From Rotaria socialis (Eukaryota > Rotifera > Eurotatoria > Philodinida > Philodinidae): DNA of 64,000 nt. The notes beneath the pieces are model-generated. The model was given only the letters and a program-made list of their open reading frames with translations, was not told the DNA's origin and searched no databases. How positions within the stretch are numbered: position 1 is the first letter of the stretch; every line of letters begins with the position of its first letter. Location of the stretch: assembly GCA_905331475.1 (NCBI GenBank), contig CAJNYU010000181.1, positions 372,001 to 436,000 of the forward strand, read 5' to 3'. Shown in pieces: positions 22,993-36,159 of this stretch. The translations under genes and the position numbers were made by a program.

Positions 22993-25900
22993 ATGCAATC
23001 ATTATCTGTTTATGCTCGATTGTTTGCACGTGTTATTAGTAGTACAGAAGCTGAAAATATTCTTTTTAATGGTTTATTACGTTTATCTTCATCGTCTGTT
23101 CACGTAACACAATCTTCCAATAGTCTTGCCATAACATGTCCATCAACAGCAATCAAACACGCTGTGCATCTAGTCACTGTATCATCTGGTTATTCAAGTC
23201 ATGATAACAATGAACTTGAATATATAACCCAAACAAAACGAAAAAATTCTCTAATAGAACAACAATCAAATTCATCAAATGTGTATGGTGATGATGCTTT
23301 TTTTGTAACAAGACATCGTTTAGGAGATTTTCTCGGTATGTAAAATTTTAGAGAATAAAATTTGAATTCATTTTAAAATTTAAGGTGTTGCTGATGGTGT
23401 TGGTGGATGGCGTGAACATGGTATTGATCCATCATTATTTTCTCGTTCATTGATGGATGCCTGTAAATCCTTAATTGATAATAAACTCATTGATTTAAAT
23501 CCGTTAACATTGAAAGAATTATTATCAAAAGGTTATAAAAAGCTATTAGAAGATAAACAATGCATTATTGGTAATGAAACTTATTTTTAAAAGCAGAAAA
23601 CTAAACAAAATAATGCATCAAATGTTTTTCTAATTTAGGCAGTAGTACAGCGTGCATTGTTGCATTACATAACGAAGAAAGAATATTACATACAGCTAAT
23701 TTAGGTGATAGTGGATTTGTAGTTATACGAAGAAACACAATTGTGCATCGATCACAAGAACAGCAGCATTATTTCAATTCGCCATTTCAATTAGCCATTC
23801 ATCCAACCATTAAAGATCCACGTTTAATTGCTGATAGGTATGCTAAAAAAAATAAAAGAATATTTCATAAGTTTTCTTTTTATTTGATTAAATTCTACGT
23901 AGAGTGTATATTATCATAAGATTCATGTTTTTTTAATATTAGTAATGATCAATATTCGTAGGTAATTGTACGGAAGAAAAGCAAGAAAAAATGTTTTTTG
24001 TTTATTCTTTTTGCATAACGAAAGCATTGCTACAATTGTGTTTACTTTTCATATAGAAAACTTGTACGATCAAATTCTTTGGGGCTATAATATAGGACTG
24101 ACATGTATTTTATATTCTCATTATACTAATGCAAAATAGCTTAATTGAGAAATGTCAAAGACACTAGTCTATTTTTCAGGACTAATCAATTGCCAAAGAA
24201 ATGATTTATTTTATTTCAACATCTTGAATAGAATTTTTCTCCTTTTTCTTTTATTTTTGCCATTTTATTTTCTGTTGGCCTTCTTGCTTTTCATTTTTAT
24301 CTTCCGTTTTTCCTCAGTTAACATTATTATTAATTTAATTGGCAAATAATCTTGCTGTACATATCTATTATGTATATATAGTACGTCTCCGTGCACTACT
24401 ATTCATCTTAATAAGCTGAGGAATGTCGAACCCGTTTTGATATGTCAATTTTCAGTTTTAAGCTCTAAAAAGACGATTGTAAATTGAACTACTCAGAATA
24501 TGCACAAATATAGTATTGTTATTCAAATTTTGACAAAGACTTTGTAATGTTTTATTACAGTCTAATACTAGCTGTTATTATCATTGCCTCTCGGTTATCG
24601 GTGCGAAGAAAATGTTTTAGATGATATTTGCTAGAGAAATGTATTGAGTGATCTTTCGACATTGTCGCCTGCTATTTGTCTATTTGTCAATGTCTAGAAA
24701 CGGAAAGAATTGCAATAGATCTTGTTTTAAATATACACTCACTATTTTCTTGAAAAATGTATGCAAGTTTCAAAAAAAGTTTTCCAAGTAAAAAATTGTG
24801 CTTATTTCTTCTTTTATAGTCCCGACTTAGCATCAGTCACTTCATTTCATGTCGAAGAAAATGATTTTATTGTTATTGCAACAGATGGTCTATGGGATAA
24901 TTTACCTGATACTACAATACTTGAAGAAATGAAACAAATTAAAGTAAGTTAACTTTAAATATGAACTATTGTGTCTGGCGATTTTATTTGCTTCGCTGCA
25001 TTTTTACGTTGTGATGATATTTCAATAAGTGACAAACGATCTTGTTCATAATCATTATCATTAAAAATACTTGAGGAGCCATTATCATAATCTGATCCTG
25101 CCATAGAAATGTCAATACTTTTTTTGCGTCGTAGTTTTGAAGGATTTGAAACATCTTTAACAAGAAAAAAAATGAAAATTGATAGAAATTAATTAATTTA
25201 TATTAAATAGAAAATATTTTAATAAATTACCTTTGGGCTCTGAATATGCTTTGGATGAGGATTCAGCATCAATATCTCTCATGGGTATATCATCAAATGG
25301 TGAAATAATAACAGTATTCGATTCTGGTTTAAATAATGTTGATGTATTTACATCTTCATTGTCAATTAATATTTGATCATGCATTATAGTTTCTCTTCGT
25401 TTCGCATAGGATTTTGTTAAATTTATTTTACATTTTTGTACAAGACCAAGTAGAGTACATGAGAATAGTATAAAAAATACAAGTCCAAGCATTGGAGCTG
25501 CACCGATAAGTGCAGCAAACAACCATTTCGGAATGTGCATATTCATAATACAACAAAATATGCCGACACTTACACTCGCTTTCTTTTTGTGCTTATGTTA
25601 TAGTTACTAAAACGAAGTGCTTAGATATATGATTTACAGGAAGTTGATAGATCGTTATTTGGGTACATGAAGAAAAGACACAAGAAGCGTTATATACAAA
25701 GTGTTTGGCATTCATTCATCATGTTCCTCTCAGTGCTAGATCTCGTTGTAAGACTGAAGCAGGCATCACTAGACAGACTATTCTATTCCGGCTGTTCTTG
25801 TATATACTATCGTGCTGTTTCCGATTGCAGTTGATTGACATGCGAGAAATGCTACTAGCAGAAGACGCCGCTTTTGCCAGCATGTTGTAAATAGAATTTG

Positions 25901-27012
25901 ATTAGGCAGGGGGGATGCCAAAGAACAAGAGAAGAAGAAAAGAGAACGGGAGCTGATGAATAAGCAATCTCTTGAGAATAAAATATAGAATATTAATATA
26001 TAGTTTGAATTATTTTATTTTTTTCAGGAACCAACATTGGATAATTTACAGAGAATAGCACATAAATTAGCCAAACGTGCACTGAAAAATGGTTATGATC
26101 CAAATTTTTATTCACCATTTGCTCGAAGTGCTAAAAGATCATTGGGAATTAATATTTGTGGTAAGAAAAATGAATTAGTTTGCTTTTGTTGTTCTTTGCT
26201 CTAGATCAAGAATAAGTTTCTATCATAAGATAGATATAAAAAAAAAGATTCCATTTGTATTTTTAACTATAAATTGATAAGCTAGTCTGTTCTATATCAC
26301 AAACAGATGACAATATCATTGTAAACAATATATTATCTATTGTGACAAGCAAACGTTTCTTTAATAATCTCTGATATAATGTGCACAGTTAAAAATACAC
26401 TCAAATTCTATAGTAGTCGTATGAAGAAGAAGATTTGTATTTCTGAAGATTATTTTCTAGTTGCAAAAATTTGCCATTATAGATATATTTAAAAAAAACT
26501 TCAATCTTGAAATGATTTTCTTTTGCTTTGTTTCGTATTGGATTGACGTATAGAAAATGCTTTTCTATCAATTTTCACGCAACCTTGCCGGTTCAATCAA
26601 CACCCTCAAGAAAGGCTTAAATCGTTTTTCTTTAATTGTGAACTTTTTCGGTCATAATAATTAAGATATCCAAGCATTTTATCAGCGAAACAGATCACAC
26701 ACACGCACACATGAGCATATAAATAAATAATAAGGTTATGATTAAAAAACACAACTGCCTAGACAATAGTGTAAAATCGCTAAATATATATGTTTGAGAT
26801 TAGTAGCGTAACTAATCACCGTATAAAATCCTAACTTTCTTGATAGAATAAAGAATGAATTTAAATTAAACAAGACAAACAATCTCATATTCATATTTAT
26901 TCATTTTTTACAATTTCGTATTATATCTTCTGTTTTTTGTTTTGTTTATGTAGGTGGTAAACCCGATGATGTAACTGTATTACTTGCTGTCGTTAAATCG
27001 ACATTTGTATGA
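22993..27012 (+). CDS. PPTC7: PPTC7, mitochondrial PP2C-family phosphatase
   Basis: Metal-dependent Ser/Thr phosphatase of the mitochondrial PTC7 type, which in animals and yeast supports coenzyme Q synthesis and limits mitophagy. Six exons: 22993-23335, 23385-23570, 23639-23837, 24820-24943, 26028-26160 and 26954-27012, about 347 residues. PP2C motifs: [24 protein letters not shown] (metal aspartate), [51 protein letters not shown], and [14 protein letters not shown] with the last metal aspartates. The N-terminus ([16 protein letters not shown]) looks like a mitochondrial targeting helix. Introns of about 1 kb are unusual for this window; the one at 24944-26027 holds another gene on the opposite strand. 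Confidence 0.94.
24955..25546 (-). CDS. Nested antisense gene: small single-pass membrane protein
   Basis: Two exons, 25231-25546 and 24955-25154, joined in frame by a GT-AG intron, give about 171 residues. Residues about 9-34 are a hydrophobic helix ([20 protein letters not shown]) near the N-terminus, followed by Cys and basic residues and then a Ser/Asp-rich cytoplasmic-looking tail. The tail contains short acidic-serine and basic stretches ([12 protein letters not shown]) that could be kinase sites. The N-terminal layout again resembles a synaptotagmin-like membrane anchor, but no C2 domain follows. The whole frame lies inside a PPTC7 intron and stops 12 bases from the end of PPTC7 exon 4. 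The family is not recognised. An upstream exon cannot be excluded. Confidence 0.55.
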
Positions 27013-27535
27013 TGATATATATATATAAATAAAGATTTGATTTATGTACGACGAATACTAAACGTGGTGCTCTATGATACATACACTTTTTTCTGTTCTT
27101 TTTTGTGTCTATTTGTAAATCTAGTCTTGAGTAAAACATCAAATAGTTCTTAGCGATTCGTAACGAGACCTGTTATCTGGCATATACATACATTTAGAAT
27201 TGCAGCTTTACATATGTTATACAATCGTTGTATAATTTAATTTCTTGCCAAACAATAAAGAAAAAGCATGTCTGTTTTTTTTTGCTCTTCTCTTTTCTTT
27301 TTTATTGTTACCCTTTCGTTCTTTTTTCTTCTCTCATGCAAATTTTCCGATGCGTACTATGTATGTAGTTTCGGCGATCACTGGATGTTATTTATTCTAG
27401 TTCTTTTATTCTCAAGAGTTTTTCTTTTTTCTCTTCTTTAATTAAAAACCAACAACAAAGTTTTGAATAAATACAGAATACAGAAAGAGATGTCAATGTA
27501 AAAGCTGAATTAAAACTAAAACGTTATTTATAGAT
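27013..27535. other. Spacer between PPTC7 and caspase
   Basis: 523 bases, same-strand tandem arrangement. AATAAA at about 27027 could end PPTC7 transcripts. The rest is pyrimidine-rich and then A-rich, with no exon seen. Confidence 0.4.
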
Positions 27536-29419
27536 ATGTGGGACATCACGAAAGAATCTATTAGTCAGTGTGCATTGACACTTGGACAATTCGATAGTGA
27601 AACTGTTAATTTACTCGTAAGTTTATTTCATCATCAAAATGCTTCGCAATTGGTTTTTTTATCAAATAATTTAAAAGAGAAATTTGAAAACTTGTTGACA
27701 ACTAAAATAGATAATGATGGAAAAAATAATGATACACCATTAACAAGAATTGAATTAGCAATAATGATTCATTTTAAAGAAAAATATTTATCTGAATCGA
27801 CGGTAGATTATGATAACAATCAATTGAAATCGAATGTAGTATTTTCGATAGATGATGAATTAAATTTAGCATACTGTTTTTTATTAGCACAAATCGATGA
27901 TCGTTTATCACACGAGAAACTGAATGACATAAAGTTTTTATTGAATATTCGACAGCCGGTTGATAGTTTATTTGATATTTATAAAAATTTAGGGAAAAAT
28001 TTTCCGACATTTTTTTCATCATTAATTGAATCTAATTATTTTGCACAAAAATTGGTTGCTGTTGATCAAGTTGTACGAAATTTTCAATCATTCATTAAAA
28101 GATATGAAGATTTTGTAGTCACATTTGAAAAACACTATAAATTACTATCAGATGCTGGAAATAATAATAACAATAATACACAAACTGATGCTGTAATAAA
28201 TCAAAATGATCCTCATGAAGTTTCATCATTTATGATGAAACTTAAATCCTCTAATTATGAAAATATAAAACCATTAGGTAAACATTCGTTTTGTTTTAAA
28301 TCTAACCAAAAAAAAGACGACCTCATTTTTCACAATAATTTCAGTCCCATCGTCGCCTGTAGAGAAAGCTCAAAGCGAGCCTGTGCCTCATCGTACTGTT
28401 GATCAATCGGCAATATCACTATCATTGAACGTACCCAGAAAAGGTTTATGTGTTATAATTAATATTAGACAATTTATTTCATCTGATTCTGTTGATACAC
28501 CTAATCGAACAGGATCAGATAAAGATGTTGATCTGATTAAAATAATTTTTAATAAATTAAATTTTACAATATTAGAATGTAAAATTGATTTCAAAAAAGA
28601 TGATCTTGATAGAGCATTAAATTACATCGATGATCAAAGTATATATGGAGAATTTGATTGTCTTATTATGTTTATTATGTCTCATGGGTAAGTTTATTTT
28701 TTAGTGGTACTCTCAAAGTCTTGACTATTTGTCATCGAGAATTTTTTTTCCTCTCTAGACTTTTACATTCATTTTTTACAGCTGATTCAAAAGAAGTTAT
28801 AATACGCGATATTGTAACACGATATGCTGATTCATCAGTAGCAACTATTTGGGCTGGAAAAACTCGTATATTTTTTATTCAAGCATGCCGATCAGTATGG
28901 CCACAAAATATGCAATCTAACAAACGTGAAGGCGTACAACAGAATGATTTATCACCAAAAATGCTTGTTGCTTATTCTTGTAGCGCAAATGAAGCATCAA
29001 AACGAAGCCCAAGCACAGGATCGTCTTATATTCAAGTGCTTTGTATAATGTTATTACGATATGGTCATTAGTATGTATTCTAGTTATAGAAGTCGCTTCT
29101 ACTTATTTTGTTTTTTTTAATCAATTATTTGATTAATTTACTTCTTAGTTTGACAATTCAAACTATTCTCCATTGGACTAAAATCTTTATCATTAAACGT
29201 GACGAATATTCAAGTGAACGGAGTGGAAAATCCTTGGACAGTCAACAGCCCGAATATATCGAAAACGAATTCAGTACAAATTTTCGCTTCTCGGTTCATT
29301 CTTTATATGATACTTACAGTTTATGGACCTTTGATAAACAATTAGCTTTGAAAATTCCTTTACAAATTTGGAAAGAGATTTATGATTTGGTATTCAAGTA
29401 TCCTGTAGTAGATCATTAA
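27536..29419 (+). CDS. Caspase with long helical prodomain
   Basis: Cysteine-aspartate protease. Four exons: 27536-28277, 28345-28687, 28759-29070 and 29149-29419, about 556 residues. The first exon encodes a roughly 250-residue alpha-helix-rich prodomain with segments that look like death-effector or similar death folds (for example DELNLAYCFLLAQIDDRLS), suggesting an initiator-type enzyme; the subtype is inference. The peptidase domain starts near GLCVIINIRQF. The catalytic histidine is in FIMSHG, and the cysteine in FFIQACRSVW, where the usual QACRG/QACQG glycine is serine. A small-subunit-like region contains MLVAYSCSANEASKRSPSTG followed by SSYIQVLCIML. The Asp-rich linker between subunits is short. 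The gene is intact; the Gly-to-Ser change may alter activity. Confidence 0.85.
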
Positions 29420-30441
29420 TACTATTAATATTTTATATGTAGATGATTCCCTTTTTACTTTTACATAAATAATTGGTATTTTTCTTAATAATTATATTGA
29501 AACATGCGTGTATCTGGTTTTCATGTTTGCTGTTTGCATTTTATTCGATTCTTTGTTTTTTAAATCAAGTCGATAATATAATCTGAACGACGAAAACCAA
29601 TACTTCGATTATCATAGAAGTTAAAATGAAACAGTAGAATAGTTTGAATTAGATCGACCAAAGAACGAATATCATTTCGAAAAAGAAATGCCAAACCAAT
29701 TGGTAAAAAATTTTCAAAGTGCATTTTATGTTTCATGAAATGCTCTATATTGATACAGAAGTAAAAATAGTACTGTTACATCGATAGTATTAAATATAAT
29801 AGTAGTGACTTTTTGACAAATTCAATTCTAAAACTACTTTTAAATCAATTTCAATAATTATATTTAATGATCATCACAAAATTTTTAGAAAGAATTTGTT
29901 CTATCCTAAAAGACGAAAATCCAGCATCGTACAGTTCATCAGTCTCTTTTTTAGAAGAAAAAAAATAGCTCCGCTTAGAAATCAAATTTACAATTCAGCA
30001 CAACTTTCAATTGTACATCTACTCATTATGTACAGTTATATTTGATAAGTTTAATGTTCGTCAAATTTGAGAAAAGTCAATAAATTTGTTCTCAATTAAA
30101 TTGTTGATCGAATTGTTTGAATCTGTAATATACGAATAAAAGCGCAAGATTGATATTAACATTAGCTAATCTGTCTCGTTTTCATAAGGGTTTCTTTGGG
30201 TCTATTCAGTTAAAAGAAAACGAAAAAAAACTGTTTCGGTTTATTCACGTACAGGTGACAAAATTCAGGAAATAACTACATAAAACGAACAAAAGCAAAG
30301 AAATAGTAGTTAATAAAAATTATTTGTTTAGTTTTTGTTTTGTGCAATAGAACAATAATTAGTATTGACGATATCGTCGCCATTCAAGAAGGTTGTCATC
30401 AAACTACAATAAAGTCAAATAAGAAATTGAGTTCTGCAATG
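29420..30441. other. Convergent spacer, caspase and chitin-binding gene 3' ends
   Basis: AT-rich. Probably holds both 3' UTRs. A short extra terminal exon of the chitin-binding gene (stop at about 30404-30406) is possible if the GT at the end of its last long exon is used. No other gene seen. Confidence 0.35.
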
Positions 30442-33400
30442 TTAACACAAAAGAAAAATCACCTGTCTTGGTTTTTCTGGTTTTCGCCATTCATACGGAG
30501 TTCTTTGATTATTATTATTAATTGATGGTTGTTTAAAATTGGCTAAATGAAAATTCATTGATGGCACTCTTTTTTGAATTAATGATGAATCAATACGTTT
30601 ATGTCGTCTTGTTAATGGTTTATAATAAGAACGTGTTCCATTACAATTTGATCCATCGAACCGATCCATACAACCTTGTTTTGCATCATTAAATATTGTA
30701 CCAGGTGGACATAAAAATATATTATCTCGATTACCAATGCATACATGATAGATATTACACCAATCCAAGTCAGCAAACATGTTTTGTTGATCCTTATTTA
30801 TACAATCAAAGCGTGTTCTAAACTCATACAGAGGAGGCAAAAAAATATGCTTATTAAGTTGTTTTTCTTTATATATTACGGAAATTGTCCGGTTGCATCG
30901 ACACCTTCGAATAATATTGAGGCGTGTTCAGCTTTTGGCTTCGAACGTAGAAAACTTCGAGGTGTCAAACATAATGTACCTTTTGTTTCATCATTACTGT
31001 CGGCTTGATAATCACATTCTTTTTTCTTTTCATTAAAAACAAGACCAGCTTTTCAACAAGAAAAAACAATTATCTACTAACATAACGAAAAATTCTACAT
31101 ACGACTACATTCCATAGTGACTCCAACACCTTGTTCATTACATTGTAAATAAAGATCACAGTAGCGTTGATGTTCATATAGACCAGAACCTTTACTTATA
31201 CAAAAATCTGAACGCAAATTCGATAATATATCAGTTTCAGCTAATTTTTCGACAAAAAACCTATTGAAAAAGCGGGAAAAAAACAATATTCGACTTGCAA
31301 CGTATTTTATTTTGCATTTTCATCTTACACAGTTTTCCCATTGCAATCTGCTCCATCCGGTGATCGCTCCTTAGACCAATCGCATCTGCCTATTGTTTCA
31401 GTTTCTTGACGCCATACCTATGATTAATTAAATAAGTAAGTCAGTAAATTTTTCTATTAACTGTATTCCTCTAACGAAAAAAAGTTCTCACATGTGACAC
31501 ACCAATCTAACTAATAGTCGTTTTTTTTGTATTAGTAGTTAATTTACATTATACATTTTCAATCTTCTCTCTTTCTACACTCATAGAGTAGATTGACTCT
31601 TTCATTTATAGTTTTACTTTCTCATCATCATCATCATCATCAGATACTATTTTGAGAATACATCACTCACATATAAAAGACAGAAGAAAGTAGATTGAGG
31701 TCTCAGAAAATACGTAGACTCTCAAGACTAAGACAATTTAGAAACTCTCTGACATCAAATTGAAATTAATAAAAAAAATTAACTATTGCTGAAGTTCTAA
31801 TTTTCTAAATCATCTAGGACGTTCAACATTATTATATCTATATTATGATGCAAAATCAAAGAAATATTTGCAGAAATAAACGAAAGATTCCACAACATCA
31901 TGTACTAATGAACTCAACCTAACAGCCGAAGATTTTTATGATACTGTTTTTAGCTTTTAAAAAAGAATCTGTTCTTTTCTTTTGACTCATGTAGTCTCAA
32001 TTTCAGAATTCTATCAAAATGTCTATATTGTATGCCAATTTTACAGAATTTTATAAAAACAATGGTGAGATTCTAATTTAACTTACTAAACCTCTTGTAC
32101 AATATTGAATTGTATCAAAACCACCATGACAATTATGATAAACATTACAATAGTATGAATCAGCATAATCACCATTTTGTTTTACCATGCAAAATTTAGT
32201 TGAACGTCCTCGAGTATTATTTGAACCTGGACGTACTTCGTCGTCAAGACCTTCAGTATCTATACTCAAAAATTTCTTCGTGTAATAAGATTAAAATGAA
32301 AACAAAACAAACCAATTAATTTTTCTCGACCTTTACAATCAACTTTATCTTCCCAATCACATTCTTTTGTTTCTTCATTGAACATAAGTCTATTTGGACA
32401 TCGTTTTGGATAGTCCATGGCTGCTTGACATTGATGAAATATATTACAAAATCTTATATCTGGATAATTTCCATCGGGCTATTTAGAATTAAAATAAATA
32501 CGAGACTCAATAGTTATGTGATATATATATCACGAATAGAACACATACTAAACGTTTACAAAAATTTTCTTTGATACCGTCCCACATATAATCCGGTTTA
32601 CCATGACAATCAACATTGATAGCCCAATCACATTCATTTTTATCTGGTGAATATCTTAAATTGTTTTGGCATGTAAATACAACATCTTTTCCATTTTGAC
32701 ATATATAATAACGATTGCAATATTGTTCATGAGGAAAGTTTCCGTTTGGCTAATGAGAAAGAAAAAAAACATTATTTTTTCAAACAATTTCATTTAAGTT
32801 ATTCTCTGGTTTTTTCTTTACTTTATCTGTACAAAAGCCATTATTAGCTTCACCTTCAAGTAATATGTTTCCACCTTTACAAATTGTTGATTCAGGCCAA
32901 TCACAACGCTTTAATGTTTCATTAAAAATTAAACGTTCAGGACAACGCAATTTAACATCAATATCAGCCATACACTGATGATAAACATTACAATCTATAT
33001 TAAATGAAAATTAAAGTAATGATAAAACAAAATTATGTTTTAATAAAATTTACAAATTGGATCAATATAATATCCATCGGTTTTTTCCATACAAAATAAA
33101 CTTGACTCCATCGACAGTGCAACAAGTGTACGTCCTGTACAACGAACATTATTTGACCATTCACATTTTTGTTGTTCATTGTCCCAAAATAATTGATGTG
33201 GACATTGACGCATATTATCAGCACCCGATTCGCATACGTGATAAACATTACAATATTCTTCATGTGAATAGGATCTATTTGATTGAATAACAAAATAAAA
33301 ACTATAGTATTACATATGCATACTTTCAAGAATTTTCGTCAAAATCAATACATTGAAATAGATTGTAAAATAAATAGGAAATTTAGAGAGTGATCATCGA

Positions 33401-35027
33401 AATTTTGTTTCGATATTGTTTTCGAACCGTCACTACTCGAAATGTTTCAAATATTGCATTCAATAAACGAATCGATTTTCAATAAACGTTTGAAAAAAAT
33501 TATAATTCTCCTACAATTATAATAAACTGAACTCTCTAGATAATCTATTGATGTCATCTTTGTGACACTCATATTACAAGTTTTTTATTTTCTTTTGAGA
33601 ACAACAGGATAATATAAAAATAAATTATTGGTTTCAAGGCGTGAATGATGAAAAACAAAGTTGATGATTATCTATAGACTATGTGTGGGTTAGATATCAA
33701 AATAACTATAATAATATTTTCGGCATTCATCTACTCTTATTTGTTTTATTTAATTTTATCGTCTTACCCATCATTTCGTCCTGTGCAAAACGTTGAATTA
33801 AATTTATTTTCATGAGGCAACATTTTTTTCGGTGAACCACAGCGTACGAATGATTCCCAGCCACATTCTTTTTTTCTATCATCCCACTGTAATTCTCCAG
33901 TACATCGTACAATATGATCAGTACCACCAATGCAATGATGAAAAGCATTACAATATGTTTCAGAGCTATAACGACCATCTTGTCGATTAGTACAAAATGA
34001 TGTTTTACCTTGAACAACAGGCATAGTTTTACCAGTACAGTTCACATTGGTTGTCCTTTGAAAGAAGAACGGGAAAAAAAAGTATTGATCAGAGTCAACA
34101 ATACAAATAAGTTCGATGATCATGATAACAGTGACCCACTTACCAATCACACATTTTCTTTTTTTCATTCCAAGCTAATTGATTAGGACAATGTTCAATA
34201 TAATCGATACCAGCTAGGCAATGATGATATACATTACAATATAACGGATCTTCATAATAACCATCAGCACCCAAAACACACTCTAATGCTCCATTAACTA
34301 TATTTGCTTGCAGTCGTACTGAAGATGTTGATGGAGTTGTTCTTCGAGTAGTAGTAGTAGTAGTAGTAGTTGTGCTTGCTGTTGTTGTTGTCGTGGTGGT
34401 GGTGGTGGTGGTAGTAGTAGTAGTAGTGGTTGGTGGTGGTGGTGTTCTCATGGTGAAAAGGATTTTACTGTCACTATTTACACTATTATCAGTATCGAAA
34501 AAAGCTGATAACCGTGTTCCACAATTAACACGTGAAGAAATTTCACAATCACGAGATACTTCGGAGAAAAGATAACCTTCTGGACAAAGGGATGGTTCAG
34601 GTAAACCGGAGTGTGTACATGTAAAATACATATTACATAGTCGTTGATCGGGAAAACGAATACCAGATACACCTGATGGACAAGTAAAACCAATTTGTGC
34701 AAGTAATGATTGAATATTGGGATTGATTAACGGTGGTGGTACTGATGATGATATGGGTTTTACAGGTATAAAAGGTCCGGGTCGAAATTCATTTAGATTA
34801 TGAATCAATCGATCATTAGCAGCTGTTTTTATTGCTATTGGTCTTTGAGGATACGGTGCTTGTGTATTGGGCAACTTAAAATATATATTGGGTGGAAATG
34901 GTCGTCGAACTTTTGTTGTTGATTCTGTTGTTGTAGCTAAATACAATTAAATTATAGAAAAGAAAGAACATTATTAATTGAAAATAAAAGATCAACTGAC
35001 AAGCTGTCGTTGTAGTCGTCGTCGTCG

Positions 35028-35059
<32 letters not shown>

Positions 35060-36159
35060 GATGATGATGATGTTTCTATCGGAATATTATTTATAAATTG
35101 TGGAGGATCTCGGTAATAATTCATATTTTGATGCCATACATGATCAGGTATTGGATATGGTCCTGGGCCAGGTAAACCAGCTTGTGCAGCTGCTTCAGCA
35201 AGAATATCTGGATCGGGTAGTGCTGGTTGAATAAATTGACTTTGATTGAAATTAAAAAGTGAAAGATTTTTTTGTAATTGAGACCATAAATTCGGTGGAA
35301 GTAAATGAATCAATGATTGCATAGTTCTTCTATCTGCTAAATGTTGTGCTACTTCTTCAGCTGTTGTATTGTAGATCTCATATTGTTTATCATCAATTAA
35401 ATTTTTACCTTGCAGATACGTGTGATTGAAGAGATCAACGATTAAATCACTATTATTTCTAACAAAATTTTCTATCGTAGTAGTGTCATTAAAAATAGCT
35501 TTAGTTGTTTCATTCATTTGTTCATACATTGATATAGATTCATTTTCTGTTGAGTAACTCAATGTGGACAAAAGAGTATTATTATCACTAGAAAATGAAT
35601 TTTGTTCATTTGAAGTATACGTTTCATTATTGAATGAAGTAGTATCAAATGATAATAATGAATGAGTACTATTTTCTGTCGTTGTCATCTGTTCAGTTGT
35701 TATTAGTGTTGAATCAAATGTTGAATCAAACATTGAAGAAATATATTCTATTGATGTCGTTGAATCTGAAACAGTCGATATTGTTGATGTTGAATAGGCT
35801 GTTGAATTCTCAGTAGTAATATCAGTGCGTATTGTTGACGCGTCAAAGAGATTTTGAGTGTCTGGTGATGTTTCTGTTGTTTGGAAAAAATCAAATTGCA
35901 ATGGATCAAAACCATCATTAAATTGTTCATCAGATTGATCTTGTTGTTGATGTGGAGATGCTGCTTCATCAACATTTGGATAATCAAATGCTTGAAGATA
36001 ATTTGGAATATAAACTGAATGATGCTGAGCATTCAATAGATCTTCGAAACAAAAAGAAAACAAAAAAATATTCCTATGAAAAGAAAAGAAATCGAGTTAT
36101 TTACCTGTAATTAGACATAAAAGGATGGCATAGAACCAATGATACCACCATTTCAACAT
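30442..36159 (-). CDS. Secreted mucin-like protein with about ten chitin-binding type-2 domains
   Basis: Extracellular peritrophin-like protein. A signal peptide of about 19 residues (MLKWWYHWFYAILLCLITG) is on its own small exon at 36105-36159. Next comes a Ser/Thr/Asn-rich region of about 350 residues with many Asn-x-Ser/Thr sites and two poly-Thr tracts (near 35000-35065 and 34330-34440), likely O-glycosylated. About ten CBM14/peritrophin-A units follow, each with six cysteines and the pattern C...YCNxYHxC...C...W/F-x(n)-CDW...C. Examples are YCNVYHHCLAGIDYIEHC, YCNAFHHCIGGTDHIVRC and WCNIYHVCIGNRDNIFLC (last unit, 30680-30790). Most units sit on one or two exons, consistent with exon duplication. 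There is no transmembrane segment. The exact last codons are uncertain (stop at 30442 if unspliced). It may belong to the cuticle, gut lining or egg shell. Confidence 0.85.
34330..34440. repeat. Trinucleotide tract encoding poly-Thr
   Basis: GTA/GTT/GTG repeats on the plus strand. Read on the minus strand they encode an almost unbroken run of more than 25 threonines in the chitin-binding mucin. Confidence 0.85.
35000..35065. repeat. (GTT/GTC)n tract encoding poly-Thr
   Basis: Second trinucleotide run in the same gene, coding Ser4 followed by about 18 Thr on the minus strand. Likely length-variable between alleles. Confidence 0.85.

Noticed and set aside
28688..28704. A 17-base intron in the caspase (GTAAG...TTTTTTAG)
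   Set aside because: Too short for a spliceosomal intron. Using the next TCTCTAG acceptor at 28758 gives a 71-base intron and a better caspase match after SHG.
34372..34575. Plus-strand poly-Val/Gly frame
   Set aside because: Antisense shadow of the poly-Thr coding tract in the chitin-binding mucin.
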